From Macrolepiota albuminosa (lineage: Eukaryota > Basidiomycota > Agaricomycetes > Agaricales > Agaricaceae): a stretch of DNA of 64,000 nucleotides. The translations under genes and the position numbers were made by a program. Location of the stretch: positions 248,001 through 312,000 of the forward strand of contig JAMWFC010000131.1 of assembly GCA_027475525.1 (NCBI GenBank), in the 5' to 3' direction. Position 1 is the first letter of the stretch, and every line of letters starts with the position of its first letter. The notes under the pieces are model-generated. The model did not search any database and had not been told where the DNA came from. It saw nothing but the letters and a program-made list of their open reading frames with translations. Shown one piece after another: positions 9,354 to 20,987 of this stretch.

Positions 9354-11868
9354 CTACAGATCATACTCGGAAAGGGCAGGATTGCCCAAAGAAAGCAAGT
9401 CCCCATCCTGGATCGCATTACTCGCTTGCCACTCAAGTGCAGCCGTAATATCGTCATGGAGCTCGAGCAGGAGGCGCTCGCGGCGAGCTAAGGTGGAAAC
9501 ATGAGGACGCAGGTTGGCAAGTTCACGACCAGCGGCTTCAGTCGCATCCTCGATATGGCGGAGTTGCTGGCGAAGGTCAGCAGAGGGATGGAGGGGAGTA
9601 ACGGGATAGGAGAACTCGTCCCTGAGCCAAGAGAAGGCGTCGCCAGAAACTCGCATGGCAGGAGGGGGCGTCCAAAAGGGATCAAACTTACTGGGAGATT
9701 AGAAAAGGGGAGAAAAGGGCACGAACAAAGACGGACGTACCCAGACAGTTACAGGCGCACGGGGTGTCCACTCATGGTGCTTGTCGCCGGGGGACATAGC
9801 TCTAGCAGAAGAAAGATGGATGCCGTAGGGAGGCAAGTACCTCCAGCGGCGACAACGCTCACCTTCCGGCACCAGGGCTCCTTCGGACTCCGGCGCCGTA
9901 GAAGTCTCACGACTACTAGGAACAGAGGAAAAGCTGTGGGGAGGAGTAAGGGACGGAGTAATCGGAAGAGCAACAGGAGTGTCGCTAGCCGCAACCAGTT
10001 CAGGGGCGGGGGTAGCGCCAGTGACAGACATAACAGCATCTTCGGCAGCAGGGATAGCCACTACGGCGGGAACAGGAGTGGGGGACCTATCAGTCAAGAA
10101 GTTAGCACGCGAAGAAAAAGGACTTAGGAAAACGCATACTGGTTACCACTGGAGCCACTCTGATGAGGGTTAGCGGCAATAGGGGGAGTAAGGCGAAGCA
10201 GGAGAGCACGTACTGCCAACAGCGCATCGGCATCAACAACGGGCTCAGCTTCATCATCATCCTCTCCCTCGGCGTCTCTCTCAGTGCCCTCCCCCTCATC
10301 TGTAGACGACTCAGTCGAAGACAAAACCACAGGCATAGCAGGTGCTAGCTCGTGGCGCTTACCAGGACTCTTGCCAGGAGACGCAGCAACAGGCTTACGT
10401 TTCGAAGGAATGGGACGATGAGGAGAGCGAGCGAAAGGTGCCACCATGGTGGTACCATCCTGGGTAGTCGGCAGCGCCAGGCTGGCTGCGCTGATCAATG
10501 TGGGCTGGTGAGTAGCCGCTAGATCGCATTGCTGCAACACGAAGTTCTGGGCGTTACGAACCAACACCGCACATTCATAGTTCCTTTGCATGATGGCGTC
10601 CCTACCGCGTTCATGAGTACGAATCCCATTGAAGGCGCAGCCTCATTTCAACGCATCGCACTGATAGCAAGGCAGAGAGGCGGTAGGGAACCAGCAGCCC
10701 TCAGGATCGTTTTCAGACCAACACTTGTCACACTAAGAAAGAAGTCAGCAACGGCATCAACCTATCAAGGGGCAAACCAGTACTTACCGCGCCAATTTTT
10801 GCCCTAAACGTGCGACGCTCCAAGGGCGCAACGGTAACCTTCTTCTTGCCACGCAGTACTTGGACACCAGCCGGGATGCCGGTATCAATGACGGTAGTAT
10901 CACGGCAAAGACGCAAAAGATCACGAAGCTCTGTGTCAGTGAACATGGTCTGGTTAGGCGCCTATCGACATTAAAATTTAGGCGCTAAAGTCTAGCGACA
11001 ACAAGCAAAGCACTTACGACATACAAAGGGGGAACGCGAGCAGGGAGATTGATCTGGAAGGGGAGAAGTCAGAAAAATGGAGTAAGGAAGATGAGGAAGG
11101 AATGCACGGTACGCTTGGGAGAACTAGCACGAGCAGGGGGCGCTTGTTCAATAACAATGGCAAAATTACACGGAGGACCATGGGAAGTTGGGCGTGTCGG
11201 GCCGGGTCGTGGCTCGCTACGAGAAATGGCAATACATTTGATGGCCAAATGGGGAGGGGCAGTGCGAACGGGAGAAGCAGCGCTTGGGGCAGGACAAGTG
11301 GAAGAAGCAGCGCCACAAAAAGGGCTGCCAAGAACGGAAGGAGGCAGAACAGAAGTCAAAGAAGGAGGGGCGGTAGGAACAGAAGGGACAGTAGAGGCCG
11401 ATGGGGCAGTGGGAAGACTGGCGACGGTGGGAGACGTGGCAACCGACTACTCAAGGATTAACAGTGGAAAAAGGGGGGAAGAAAAGGAAAGACTTACTTT
11501 GCTGACCTCGGTACTAGCCAACAACGTGTCGATCTCATTGGATAAGGAGGGAGCCTAGTATGGGCGCTGAACCTTAGCGCCACAAAGCCAAAATCAAACT
11601 TAGAAACTTACAAAAAGGTCTGCAAAGGGCGCAACCAATTGGCACCTTTGAACTCACGGTACCAGGCCACACACCACTCGCAAACCTCGTCACCCTGCTC
11701 CCAGGAACTGTCGGAGCCGCGGACCACAAGCCAGCGCCAATAGAGTTGCATAATGCCAGGGACGGTTTGTGGCGCATCGGCGGGACCGACAGACTTAGCG
11801 CGATCAAATAAATAGGAGGCCTTAGCCAGGAAATTGCGGAGAGCAGAGGCATCGAAAGGAGTGGACAT
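9354..11868 (-). CDS. Antisense gene AS1 of element 1: spliced paired-cysteine-cluster protein (Zn2Cys6-like), decayed
   Basis: The minus strand shows a chain of exons with good splice signals: 11868-11612 (MSTPFDASALRNFLAKASYL), 11554-11498 (APSLSNEIDTLLASTEVSK), 11446-11108, 11053-11018 (INLPARVPPLYV), 10949-10788 (TMFTDTELRDLLRLCRD...), 10732-10147, 10086-9741 and 9687-9354, ending NPALSEYDL. Introns are 50-70 bp; most donors are GTAAGT. The exon from 10732 opens on cysteine: C-x2-C-x8-C-x8-C-x2-C-x6-C (CDKCWSENDPEGC, then CYQCDALK, stop, GC). It resembles fungal Zn2Cys6 clusters but spacing is atypical. A basic patch (SKRKPVAASPGKSPGKRH), an acidic stretch and a C-terminal helical region follow. 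Odd points: TGA at 10643-10645, and the exon 1/2 and 6/7 joins are out of frame in this copy. Confidence 0.6.
11563..11581. repeat. GCGC hairpin motif
   Basis: GGCGCTGAACCTTAGCGCC lies in the first intron of AS1 and matches the motif at 6990-7008 except for one base next to the stem. Confidence 0.55.
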
Positions 11869-11917
11869 GCTGGAAAGATGGGAAGGAAAACACAGAAAGG
11901 TGAAGTGCTGAAAACGA

Positions 11918-11927
11918 CTTTTATAAG
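11918..11927 (-). promoter_or_regulatory. TATA box of AS1
   Basis: The minus strand reads CTTATAAAAG about 50-60 bp upstream of the AS1 ATG (11868) and about 90 bp from the 3' LTR. This suggests AS1 is driven by its own internal promoter and not by the LTR. Confidence 0.55.
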
Positions 11928-12005
11928 GCGCCGGCAGCATTATACGGACCGTAGCGCAGTCAAATTAATGACAGCGTTTGACTGAGGACAGTCAATTTTT
12001 CAGTT

Positions 12006-12014
12006 GGGGGGAGA
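12006..12014 (+). other. Polypurine tract of element 1
   Basis: GGGGGGAGA directly abuts the 3' LTR start at 12015, as expected for the plus-strand primer. Confidence 0.75.
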
Positions 12015-12506
12015 TGATAGGCTTCTACTCGGACTGAGCGCATCAAGGGACATTATAGGCCAACCAACACTTGACACACTAGAGACTCTAGCGACCAGCC
12101 TTGGGTACAGAGCAGCCCTAGCGCGGGCGCTCTATGGCAAGACTTATCCATTCATCTCAATCACCAGTATCAGCCCCTCAGCGCCCTCTACTCAGTTACT
12201 TTGAAGACCAAGAAGGCCCAGAACTCATAGGGCTAGCACAACAGCGGGAGGTGACTCTGACCAAACCCCGATCAGTACTGAAAGGAGTTAGCAACTGGCA
12301 CTGTCAATCACCGAGGCACCTCAATCAGAAGTCTAAAGGAATCAATGACAACAAGACAGGATACACGCAGACCTGACATTTAAATCTATCAAAAGATGGT
12401 ACAATGTTTAGCGCCGGAATTAGCGCTCACGGCGTCTGTCGAGGATTCCCCAACCATACCCCGGGATGGCATGGCCAATTAAATTACATCAAAAAGTGAG
12501 CAAACT

Positions 12507-12660
12507 CGTACCACTTCTAAGTAGTTTTAGAGTCGCTGTTGGTCGCCGTCACCCATGTGCTGCAGGTCGCCGTTGACAGGTGGCGTACCACTTCTAAGTA
12601 GTTTTAGAGTCGCTGTTGGTCGCCGTCACCCATGTGCTGCAGGTCGCCGTTGACAGGTGG
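12507..12660. repeat. 77-bp tandem duplication 8
   Basis: Copies 12507-12583 and 12584-12660, in LTR A; absent from the LTR A copy near 29940-30020. Confidence 0.9.
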
Positions 12661-12737
12661 CCATTAGCTACAGTCATGAAGAGAGGCGCTAATTGGTAGC
12701 GCCGTCAATGGACTTATTTTGGAAATACCGTAGCGCA

Positions 12738-12748
12738 TAGTATAAAAA
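12738..12748 (+). promoter_or_regulatory. LTR A core promoter (TATA box)
   Basis: TAGTATAAAAAC in the LTR is kept as TAGTATATAAGAT and TAGTATATAAAAT in the copies near 30098 and 50402. The shared position argues for a transcription start of the element downstream. Confidence 0.5.
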
Positions 12749-13134
12749 CTAGCTACTTGCCATGTATATAACAACGAATCGTAACCTCTTGAGCACCCAG
12801 TTACACTTAGCATTCAAATCGCGCTAGCATTGCCTGACTTTGTCACCAAGTTTGGTGCTAGCTTCGTCTATCTCGTCTTCGTCGTTTACGGTGCCACCTA
12901 CAGGCACGCTACGCTGCGCTATTCGTCTTATTCTCTATAACTTCTCCTAAACTACGACACTTACCACTTGCTAGGTAGCACCCAAGGCGCTATCATCTAG
13001 CGCATCACCCTATCACCTCTACTCAAGCACACCGGGACCCTGCCGGGACTCCTCATAAACCCATACGCCAGGTGCTGGAGATGGCGTTGTACTGCGTATA
13101 CGTCCAGCACACCCAACCACAGTTGGCGTCATCA

Positions 13135-13620
13135 ACGTTCAGGTTGGTGACCTCTTGCCCCTTGACGATTCCCTGTTGCTTACAGATGGCGAAGACTGAC
13201 GGACCTTGGGTAGATAGGCTGTTTTGTAAATATTTTCTTGTTACTGCCCGCTCATATATATTTTTGCCGCTTCATTGCCAAGTAGAAGGATAAGTCCAGT
13301 CTGAGATAGCGCACCAGCACAGGGCAAATAAAGTAAAGCAAAGGGAAGACAAGTGGTAAGCATTTTAAGGTAGGTGCCATCAAGAGGCATAGCAGGTGAG
13401 GGACTTGGTCAAATTTTGAGGAAAAGAGAAATGCTCAGTAAATCATCATAGCAAAAAACCCTTGGCAAAGGTTGCGCAAGGCGCTAAGCGTTGGCAACAT
13501 GCTAGTGCTGTGGCTTGACTATGGTAAGGAAATGTCTGTTGGATATAATACAGTAAGTATTGGCAAGAAAGATAAGTAAGGTACGGAATAGAAAGAGAAA
13601 GCTTATCAATATAGTCTTTT
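13135..13620. other. 3' untranslated region of element 2
   Basis: The part from about 13430 resembles 21900-22130 downstream of the element 3 integrase. No ORF of note is present. The first 300 bp could be the tail of a lost antisense gene, but nothing recognisable remains. Confidence 0.5.
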
Positions 13621-14730
13621 CTAATTATTTTCTTCTTCTTCTATCAGAGGCAGCAAATCATCATCGTCTAATAAGTCAGTTTCTTCCAGTTCTCTAAGTT
13701 TGGCGGTGTCGATATCTAGCGCTTCAAGCGGCAAGTCAACTTGTTCTCAGGCAAGATACGGCAATAGGCAAAAGGCAGCAACAGGTCGATATAGTACTGA
13801 ACCATCTAATTCACAAAGCACGTAAGCACCTCCATGGTTACGGGAGATGACTACCAAAGGTCCCAAATAGCATGGTCACATTTTCTTGTTGTATAAGGTT
13901 TCGATTTTGGAATTGCGCATAAGCACTAGCGCTCCTCTTAGGAAGTTGTAATTCTTGATAGTAGCACTATGCTCGGTTTTGAATCACAGGGCTGCTTGGC
14001 GATGGGCGCTAAAGACTACCTTGTGAAGTTGCTTCAAATCTTCTTTCCTTTGTTGGAGGTCAATAGCTTGTCTGGCGATCAGATCGGTAGTCGCTAAGAT
14101 GCTGTTGGGTGCTGGCTGCAGATAAGTTGCTTCTATAATGTCGGCAGGAAGTAAAGGATGGGTGCCAGTAGCTGCATAATAGGGAGAACAACCCATGCGC
14201 TTACAAATAGTAACTCTTTCCAATCAAAATACTGAGTATGTTGCTTTACTCCAACAAGATTTGTCACCATCGACTGCCTTGAAGAGCGCTTGCCAGATGT
14301 CAAAGTGTGGCCTCTCTACCAGGCCATTGGTGTGCTTGTTGTAGCCCGACACTTGAATGTGATGGAGGTTGTATTTCTTGGCGAGATAGGTTAGCACTTT
14401 GATAATAGGTGCACCGTTATCCGTGACAATTTCCCTTAGCGCTCCCCAATGGCAAATGATGTCCTTAAATAGCCACTTGGCGACCACCTCCGTGTTTTCT
14501 CTTTGAAGCATTCAAAATTCAGGCCAGTGGATTAGCAAGCAACGACCTTGAATAATGTACTTGTAGCAACCAGATTTGGGCATGTGCATGGTATCAACGT
14601 AGATTTTGCTAAAGAGGGGAGCTGGCATTGCAATGGTTGGCGGGATAAGCACTTGGTGTGTTTGTTGAATTTGGCAGAGAGGCTTGGATAGCATACAGAC
14701 CTCTATGTCCTAGCTCATCATGCATAGCAC
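13621..14730 (-). pseudogene. pol: integrase region of element 2
   Basis: On the minus strand IYVDTMHMPKSGCYKYIIQG, IVTDNGAPIIK and GLVERPHFD give the DDE triad; the DNG is intact, unlike in element 1. Stops break the frame at about 14512 and 14222. It ends LIEEEENN before a TAG near 13621. No chromodomain is seen. Confidence 0.85.
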
Positions 14731-15015
14731 GCAGGACCCGTAAACGACTTTCTGGCTTGATGATCAGCTTGTGAGCGCCATCTCAATTTTGTCGCCAAAG
14801 GCGGTTGTTGGTAAAGAAGAAGTGGGTAGCGTATCGGATAAAGGTCGCATATTGTTCATTGGTAAGACCTGCCGGTTGCTTGAGGTCTTGTAGCCATTGT
14901 TCAACCATTAACAGATGACTATCTTCTGCCTTTGCCTTAGCGGATTGGGGAACGGCGTCGTAGGTCAGGTTTCTACTGTCTTCTCTTAGCGGGTAAGGCT
15001 CTTATATGACTTTTA

Positions 15016-17302
15016 CTAGAGGCAAGTCTTGACCAAAGATGCTTGCCGTGTAGAATGTGAGAGGTGCGCTAAAGACCTTGGATTGGTAAGGGACAAGGAG
15101 ATGTAAAAGGATGCTAGTAGGTTGTTGCCAATGTAGCAAAGGAATTGGTTGTTGTATAAGGTGCACAAAACCATGTAATTGATTGATTCAGTCTTCAAAA
15201 TTGCTATCAGCCTGTGGATCCACTGCCAGGTCGCCAGGTTGCTGTGGTCGCCTAGAGAGTCCATCTGGTCTGTGGAAAGAGCTCTTGACATGTACCAATT
15301 CAAAGTGAAACATGAGAATAGCGACTACCCAACAATTCATACTAGCAGATGGCTGGATATTGGGATTCTGCAGCATGCCTTTGATGTATCTAGCGTCGAC
15401 TTCTACAATGAGGTTCCGCACGCCAATCAAATACATCTTTAGTGACCGGAAAGCTTTGAAGAGTCCATAAAGCTCTAGTTTAGGCTGACTGTAGCGAGAT
15501 TCTCGGTCGTTTAGCGTGATAGACCCAAAGCGGTTGTAGCGTCGCTGTTTCTGATTATTACTAAGGCACTGGCACAGAAAGTAGCCAACGGCAATGTACA
15601 AGGTATCCACCACTAAGATAACAGGGTTGGCAGAGCTATAGTCAATGGGAACTAGCGGTTTGGCTTCTTGCAGGGCTTTTACTAAGTCTCATTGTGCAGT
15701 GACCTGGTCTGGCCCAAACTCAAAGGGCTCGTTAGCGTGGGTGAGTCAGTTAAGGGCATATGCGCGATGGGCAAAGTTCTTGATGAATATCCTGAGAACG
15801 CCAATGGTACCAAGAAAGACATGAACTTCAGATAAGTCGCGGCAAGGACCCCATCGCTCCAGAAGTGCTAGGTGAGACTTGTCGGGAACATGTCTGTTGG
15901 GAGTGCATATGTGACCAAGTATTTTGAACCTTGGCGCACAAAGGAGGAGCTTATGGCCACTAAAGGTTCCACTGCTATACTTCATACGTTGGAGAACTCA
16001 GTTGAGCAGCTGGAAAAACTCCCATAGTGCTAAGCGAATGTTGGAGTTGTTGGGATGGGTTGTTGGTAAGCCATTTACGAGTCGCCAGTCTTTGGGGCCT
16101 TTGACGCCAACGTCATCAATGAAGCTAAGAACATAGTGTGGTATCTCAGGTTGGAGAACGAAAGTGATGTCGTCATGGAATATAGGGACTGAGTTGGTCC
16201 AGCCCATCAGTAAAGTGACTAGGTGCAATGCGCCAAACAGGGTTTGAAAAGTGGTGAGGTTTCAGGAAGAAGGGTATATTAGGCATTCGTCATAGCCAAC
16301 ATAGAGGTCAAGAGTGGCACCACAAATGTGCCCGGCAAAGGACTCGGCAACATGTTCAGGAAAAGGCAGTATGCCAGAGTGTCGTATGGTAACCCTATTT
16401 AGCGGTTTGAGGCTGTGGACTATTCGTAGGTTACCGTTCTTTTTGAGGACACAAAACCATTGCGAGCGGTAAGAGCTATTGGAGGGTTCATAGATGCCAG
16501 CCTTAATCTTGGTCCTTATTATTTGACAGACTTTGGCTTTGATTCCAGGCGGTAACGGTCGGTTGTGCTCAGTCCACGGCACATGAGGAATGGTCAGGAT
16601 TATGACAGGCAGGAAGAAGGCTGTATGGAGGCTACCACATTCTGAGTCTTCCCAAGTGAAGGCTTTATTTTGCTTAGCAATGAGATCGGTAAGAACATCC
16701 AACTCATCTTTGGTCAAGAATCCTGTATCATGTTCCTTGACAAACTGTTGCTGGCGTTCTGTGGTAAAACGTCCTGTGGGCTGAAAGGGTGGCAGATTTG
16801 GTGATAAGGTCGGCATGTCGGCAAGAGGGTCGCCAATGATCTGGCACTCAATTCTCAAAGTCTCGGGAGAGTGTGTAGCAATGGGTTTTGTTTTAAGCGC
16901 AACTGGCTTATATTTCTTTTTGACTTGAACCCCTTTCCCTTTGGGAGCGTTAGCTTGGTTATATACAGAGGTGGAAAGGGGAAAGGTAGCCTGAGGAGCG
17001 GCAAGTCCAAGAATGGCTGGAGACAAGGCTCCAGGGAGGGTAGTGAGATAAGTATTGGTAGACACAATATTTTGAAATGATTCGGAAGCGGTAAGGTATA
17101 AGTACGCAAGCAAGGAGTCGGTAATGTTTTGGTTTTTCTGGGAAAGCTCAGCATCAGTAGTGGATAAGGTAATTAAAACTTCTTCATCAAGAAAAGTGGT
17201 AGACACAACATTTACAAGACCAGTATAATGGTCATATTCAAGCATTAGCGCCACATCTCCGTGATTGTCGCCAATCACCTCCTTAATGGTTTGTGAAAAC
17301 AC
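15016..17302 (-). pseudogene. pol: reverse transcriptase / RNase H region of element 2
   Basis: The RT block at 16262-17302 (VPWTEHNRPLPPGIKAKV, YRSQWFCVLKKNGNLRIVHS) continues at 15998-16228 with TLLMGWTNSVPIFHDD and LSFIDDVGVKGP. The thumb lies at 15746-15985, and RNase H (ESRYSQPKLELYGL, HRPDGLSRRP) at 15188-15613. Single stops separate the blocks. Confidence 0.88.
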
Positions 17303-17517
17303 CTATGGGGTCGTTCATTGGCGTGTTGATCGGTAAACTCCAGGGGCTTAGCCAGGGCACCCTTTCAATGTCCCCTAGGAAACGTTGGCACCGTTTGTCA
17401 GATTCTGGAATTGGGGTCACTAATTGTCAGGGTCATTTCATCGTCAGTAACAGTCTTGACGACTGATTGTGCCAAGATGTCGAAGGGTCTGCTGAGAAGT
17501 AAATCATATGCCAGGGA

Positions 17518-19858
17518 TCATAAAATGTATATCTGGAGGTAGAAAGTGATGTCACCAAGGGTACAAGGAACATTCTTGGCAAGACTTAAGGATCTGTCTA
17601 CTGTACCGTTAGCGCTCTGCATGTTTAGTATAACAGTAGGATTGTAAATGAGACCCAAGTCATTGGCAACTTCAGCTGCCATAGAAATGATTTGAGAACC
17701 ACTATCCATGATTGTTTCTACCTCGTGCTTGTTGCCTACCATTAGCACGACTGAGCAAATGGTGTGTGATTCTTGGGCAACGGTAAGGATTGCCGGATCT
17801 TCTCCATGTTCTACCAACCTAAGATAGGTTTCTACTGGGTCCACAGAGGTGGTGTTAGCAATGATATCAGCAGGAGGTTCATTGGCATCAGGAGAGTCAA
17901 TGGTAACAGAAAAACTGGGAAGCGCATTGTTGAGATCATCGACCTCAGCAATGGCTGTTGCCAAGGGACGTCAGGGAGTGACTGCCATCTTCACCTGGTT
18001 GCGGATGTCTGGGGCAATACTGCAAAGTTCTTCAACTGATAAAGTGACTGCGGTTTTCATGATGCGGCTAAAGACGTGGTTTGATTTTTCTATGTCGAAT
18101 ATTGGCACAGTAGGTCGGTAACCGCCTTTGGGATGCTTCTTGGGAGCAGCAAAATTTTGTTGTGCAGGAGCATGATATTGGTCAGAAATCCCTGAGTAGG
18201 GGTGGAGAGGTGGCAAAGGCGGTTCAGGAGTGGCAGAGGACAAGGATGGTTCTGAGGTCATGACTGGGGGTGCCGCAGGAGCAGGAGTTGGTAACTTGCT
18301 AGTGGGAGGCATTGGCTTGTATCCTTTAAGAGGTTGTTTAGGCTGCTTAACTTCAACTCCATCAAAAACCTGGTTCTTAAGTGAATCTAATTTCTTCTGT
18401 AGCTTAGCGATTCATTCTTTCCGTGAAAAAGTAAGACGGTTGCCAACGCTGTCGAAGTGTAAGACCTCATGAATCATTTGCTGTTGAGTCGCCTGCTCAG
18501 GGTCAGGGTTGGCATTGCCGGAAAGCGTGCCTGTAACTATTTGTCCTGGATTGCATCTATGCCATTCATCAACTCGTTCCTGGAAGGACTTCTTGTTGGG
18601 GTAGTTGGGAATGGTGGTGCCAGTGGTTAGAACTATCTTGCTGTCAATATCCCTTCAAATTCTTCCTTGCTGAATATAATTTTCTAGAGTCGCGCAGCAT
18701 CCTCTGGTCATTGTATGGCCAATTTCCCCACAGAAGTGGCAAGGGCCAGACGTGGGTATATTAGCAGGTTGGTTAGCAGTGAGGTTGGTTGTGATCATAG
18801 TTTCAATATGAGTCATAGCAGAAGCGACAGCGACGGTAATGGCAGCGTTGAGCTCTTCTTTCTTAACGAAGTCAGCAGCAGGAGGCAGGATGGGAATAAT
18901 ACCGTTGGTTCGCTCAGGGGGTGGGCTTGTCCTAGCGCATTGTATACCAACGCCAGTGTCCGTTCCCTTGAGAACCCATTTACCGGCTTCAAAGACATTG
19001 GCAACGTTATATGGCTCCTCTGGGTGATGGGCCTGCTGGACAATTTCTAGGTGACGAGCAATATGAGTCCATAGTGAAGTCAGTATGCCCTGCTGAAATA
19101 GGCGACATTCCTCATTAATGTAAAGCTTGCCATTTTGCAGAAGCCATCCAGCAATTTTCTGGAACTCACGGTAATACATAGAGAACACGCCAAGTGAAGA
19201 TGTGCCGTTGTCAAAAGATTCCTGTACTAGTTTCTGCAACTCGTTTACCGTATAGCGGGTAGCCTCTTCAGCGCCAGGGTACAAGTGGATTACCGCTGTC
19301 TTCCAGTCTTCATACAAGGCACCTTGGGCTGCAACTGGTGGTGCGGCAGGAACAAAGGCGGCAAACTCGGCAAGATCTATCCACGTCTCTGCCATGTCAT
19401 ATGACACGTATCTTGCTGCATATTCCTTCATCTACGTGTGGTCAGTAATTCCACAATCCCTGAATAAATACTCTAATTCCTTGAAGTACTGAGAGAGCTC
19501 CCGTGGCTTGGACTTGTCCCATTGTGGTGCTAAGAAGTGATTACGTGGCGGCATGTGCTGAACTTGTTGTTCCATGGCGACTGTGGTGCTGAGTTTGGTT
19601 AGCGGATGTGGGGAAGGGGGTCTAGGAATTAATAGCAAGTTGAGAAAGAGGTGTTAAAGGAGTAATGGGGGTAACTGGTTGCGGTACAGCAAGCGGCAAT
19701 GCTAAGAGGTTGTCAGCGCTAAAATTGAGAGAACATGGGAAGAGATCAGGAAATTTGTCTACAGTGGCGTTCTGTAGTTTCTGTGCGAGAGAGAGACCTG
19801 GTAAGGCACCAGGTGGTTGTGGAGTTAATGGGTGGGAAGGAGCTATGCCTTCTGCCAA
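17518..19858 (-). pseudogene. gag: gag-protease region of element 2
   Basis: Gag begins near 19858 (MAEGIAPSHPLTPQPPGALP). The capsid-like block at 18655-19431 has YEDWKTAVIHLYPGAEE and the knuckle CHFCGEIGHTMTRGCC. The protease at 17518-17964 shows DSGSQIISMAAEVANDLGL. Stops and shifts near 19430, 19620, 18655 and 17970 divide it. It gives the intact residues for several stops in element 1. Confidence 0.85.
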
Positions 19859-19923
19859 CTGCTCTAGCAGACAGAGTTCTGGTGGAATTCTGCCCTAGAG
19901 ATCCCTCACGGTGGGCTCCAATT

Positions 19924-20739
19924 TGATGACGTGTTGGGCGTGCTAATAGTGATGAGAGGAGTCCTGGGCAGGTCCCAGAGAACGCACCTATTAAAATGAG
20001 GTAAAGTTGGAAATGGGTCAGCAAGTGTCAGGCGCTAAGGCAAAAGCGCCTATGAAAGAAGCGGTAAGTGAACATGGCAACGTAAGTGGCAAGAGCACGG
20101 TAAGCTTAGCAAAGTCTAAGCGTTGATAATGCCTGCCGTAGCTGCAAGGTGCGAGTATGTCGAGGGCTAGCGAGAGTCTGCAACTGCCAATGACTTCGAC
20201 GTTGCTGACTGTAAATGAGATTTGGACTGTAAGGGAGACTGGAGTAAGGGGAGCAGGAAACTCTGTTCTTTTGTTCTCCCTATGTACAAGTCAGTAAGTA
20301 CTTTTTATACTACAAGGAGTTCACCATTGCCAGTGACTAACAATCGCCAAAGTGCAGTAAACTAGAAAATTTTATAGGGGTAGCTCCAATGGTTTCAGAT
20401 CCCTACCATCCATTCAAGACCCTTAGCAATGCCAGGCAGCAGATCGTGGTGCTAAACCATCAATCCATCATCCTTCTGTCTGTCCCAAAATACTAAGCGG
20501 TGTCAGGCACCAAATCGAGGTACTAAGCAATGTCAGATGCCAAGGTCAAACACCAAGCTGTCCGTTGGCTTTTGATAGATCATCAACCTTCTTGCTAAGC
20601 GCTGTCGTCAGTGACTGATGCCATCTGTCAGTTGTCATTCTGTCTGCTGTTGGCGCTATCATTGATCGGATCTGCTACTTGCTGTGTGCGGCTGTCAAAT
20701 ATTGCCAAAATTGGTTAATTAGCTCATGCTAAGGTATCA
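19924..20739 (-). repeat. 5' LTR of element 2 (family B)
   Basis: On the minus strand it starts TGATACCTTAGC and ends GTCATCA, directly followed by AAT and the primer site. It matches the solo LTR at 28986-29915 over most of its length, with a gap of about 75 bp near the start. The immediate flank on the right is TTGTCA. Confidence 0.85.
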
Positions 20740-20987
20740 TTGTCAAGAGGACCTTTACACAAGCAGTACTAGTTAGACACACCAGGGAGTTTGTAGAGAG
20801 ACAGAGGCAGGACATTGCTACTGGGAGGGCAGCTAAGATCAACAAGTCCTCCTTGGCACTGCTGACATGCTAGGGGGGTGAAGCAGAATTGGTCAGTAAA
20901 CACAGTGTGGGGAATTGCCAAGATTCAGCAGTTCTCTTGAAATGAGAAGCCCCTTTCCCCAACAAAAAGAAGGGCAAGGCAAAACAA

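Larger units (their letters stand above)
1..13134 (+). mobile_element. Element 1: large Ty3/Gypsy-like LTR retrotransposon, family A (5' LTR cut by window edge)
   Basis: The 5' LTR remnant (1-232) closely matches the end of the LTR at 12015-13134. Between them lie, in order, a tRNA-type primer site, gag with a CCHC knuckle, an aspartic protease (DSGSQIIS), reverse transcriptase (FIDD), RNase H, an HHCC/DDE integrase, about 5 kb of DNA with genes on the opposite strand, and a polypurine tract. The order PR-RT-RH-INT defines Ty3/Gypsy. The internal part is about 11.8 kb, roughly twice a simple Gypsy element, because of the antisense block at 7099-11868. Real in-frame stops and eight 77-bp tandem duplications break the ORFs, so this copy is not autonomous as assembled. 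It is CpG-rich compared with elements 2 and 3, which makes it the youngest of the three. Confidence 0.9.
12015..13134 (+). repeat. 3' LTR of element 1 (family A)
   Basis: It starts TGATAGGCTTCTAC and ends GGCGTCATCA. Related copies are at 27555-30494 and 49573-50798. A 77-bp tandem duplication at 12507-12660 is missing from the copy in element 3, so the true length is probably 1043 bp. The right-hand target duplicate would be ACGT at 13135; its left partner is outside the window. Confidence 0.88.
13135..20739 (-). mobile_element. Element 2: related Gypsy element, left end cut by element 1
   Basis: The order on the minus strand is LTR (19924-20739), primer site, gag, protease, RT, RNase H and integrase, ending near 13621. 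Proteins are close to those of element 1 but its LTR belongs to another family (B). The 3' LTR and any antisense region to the left of 13135 are missing, presumably because element 1 inserted here; about 480 bp of 3' sequence remains. CpG content is intermediate between elements 1 and 3. Confidence 0.85.

Noticed and set aside
13072..13293. 73-codon plus ORF at the end of the 3' LTR of element 1
   Set aside because: It crosses the LTR boundary into element 2; the same frame in other LTR copies is not conserved.
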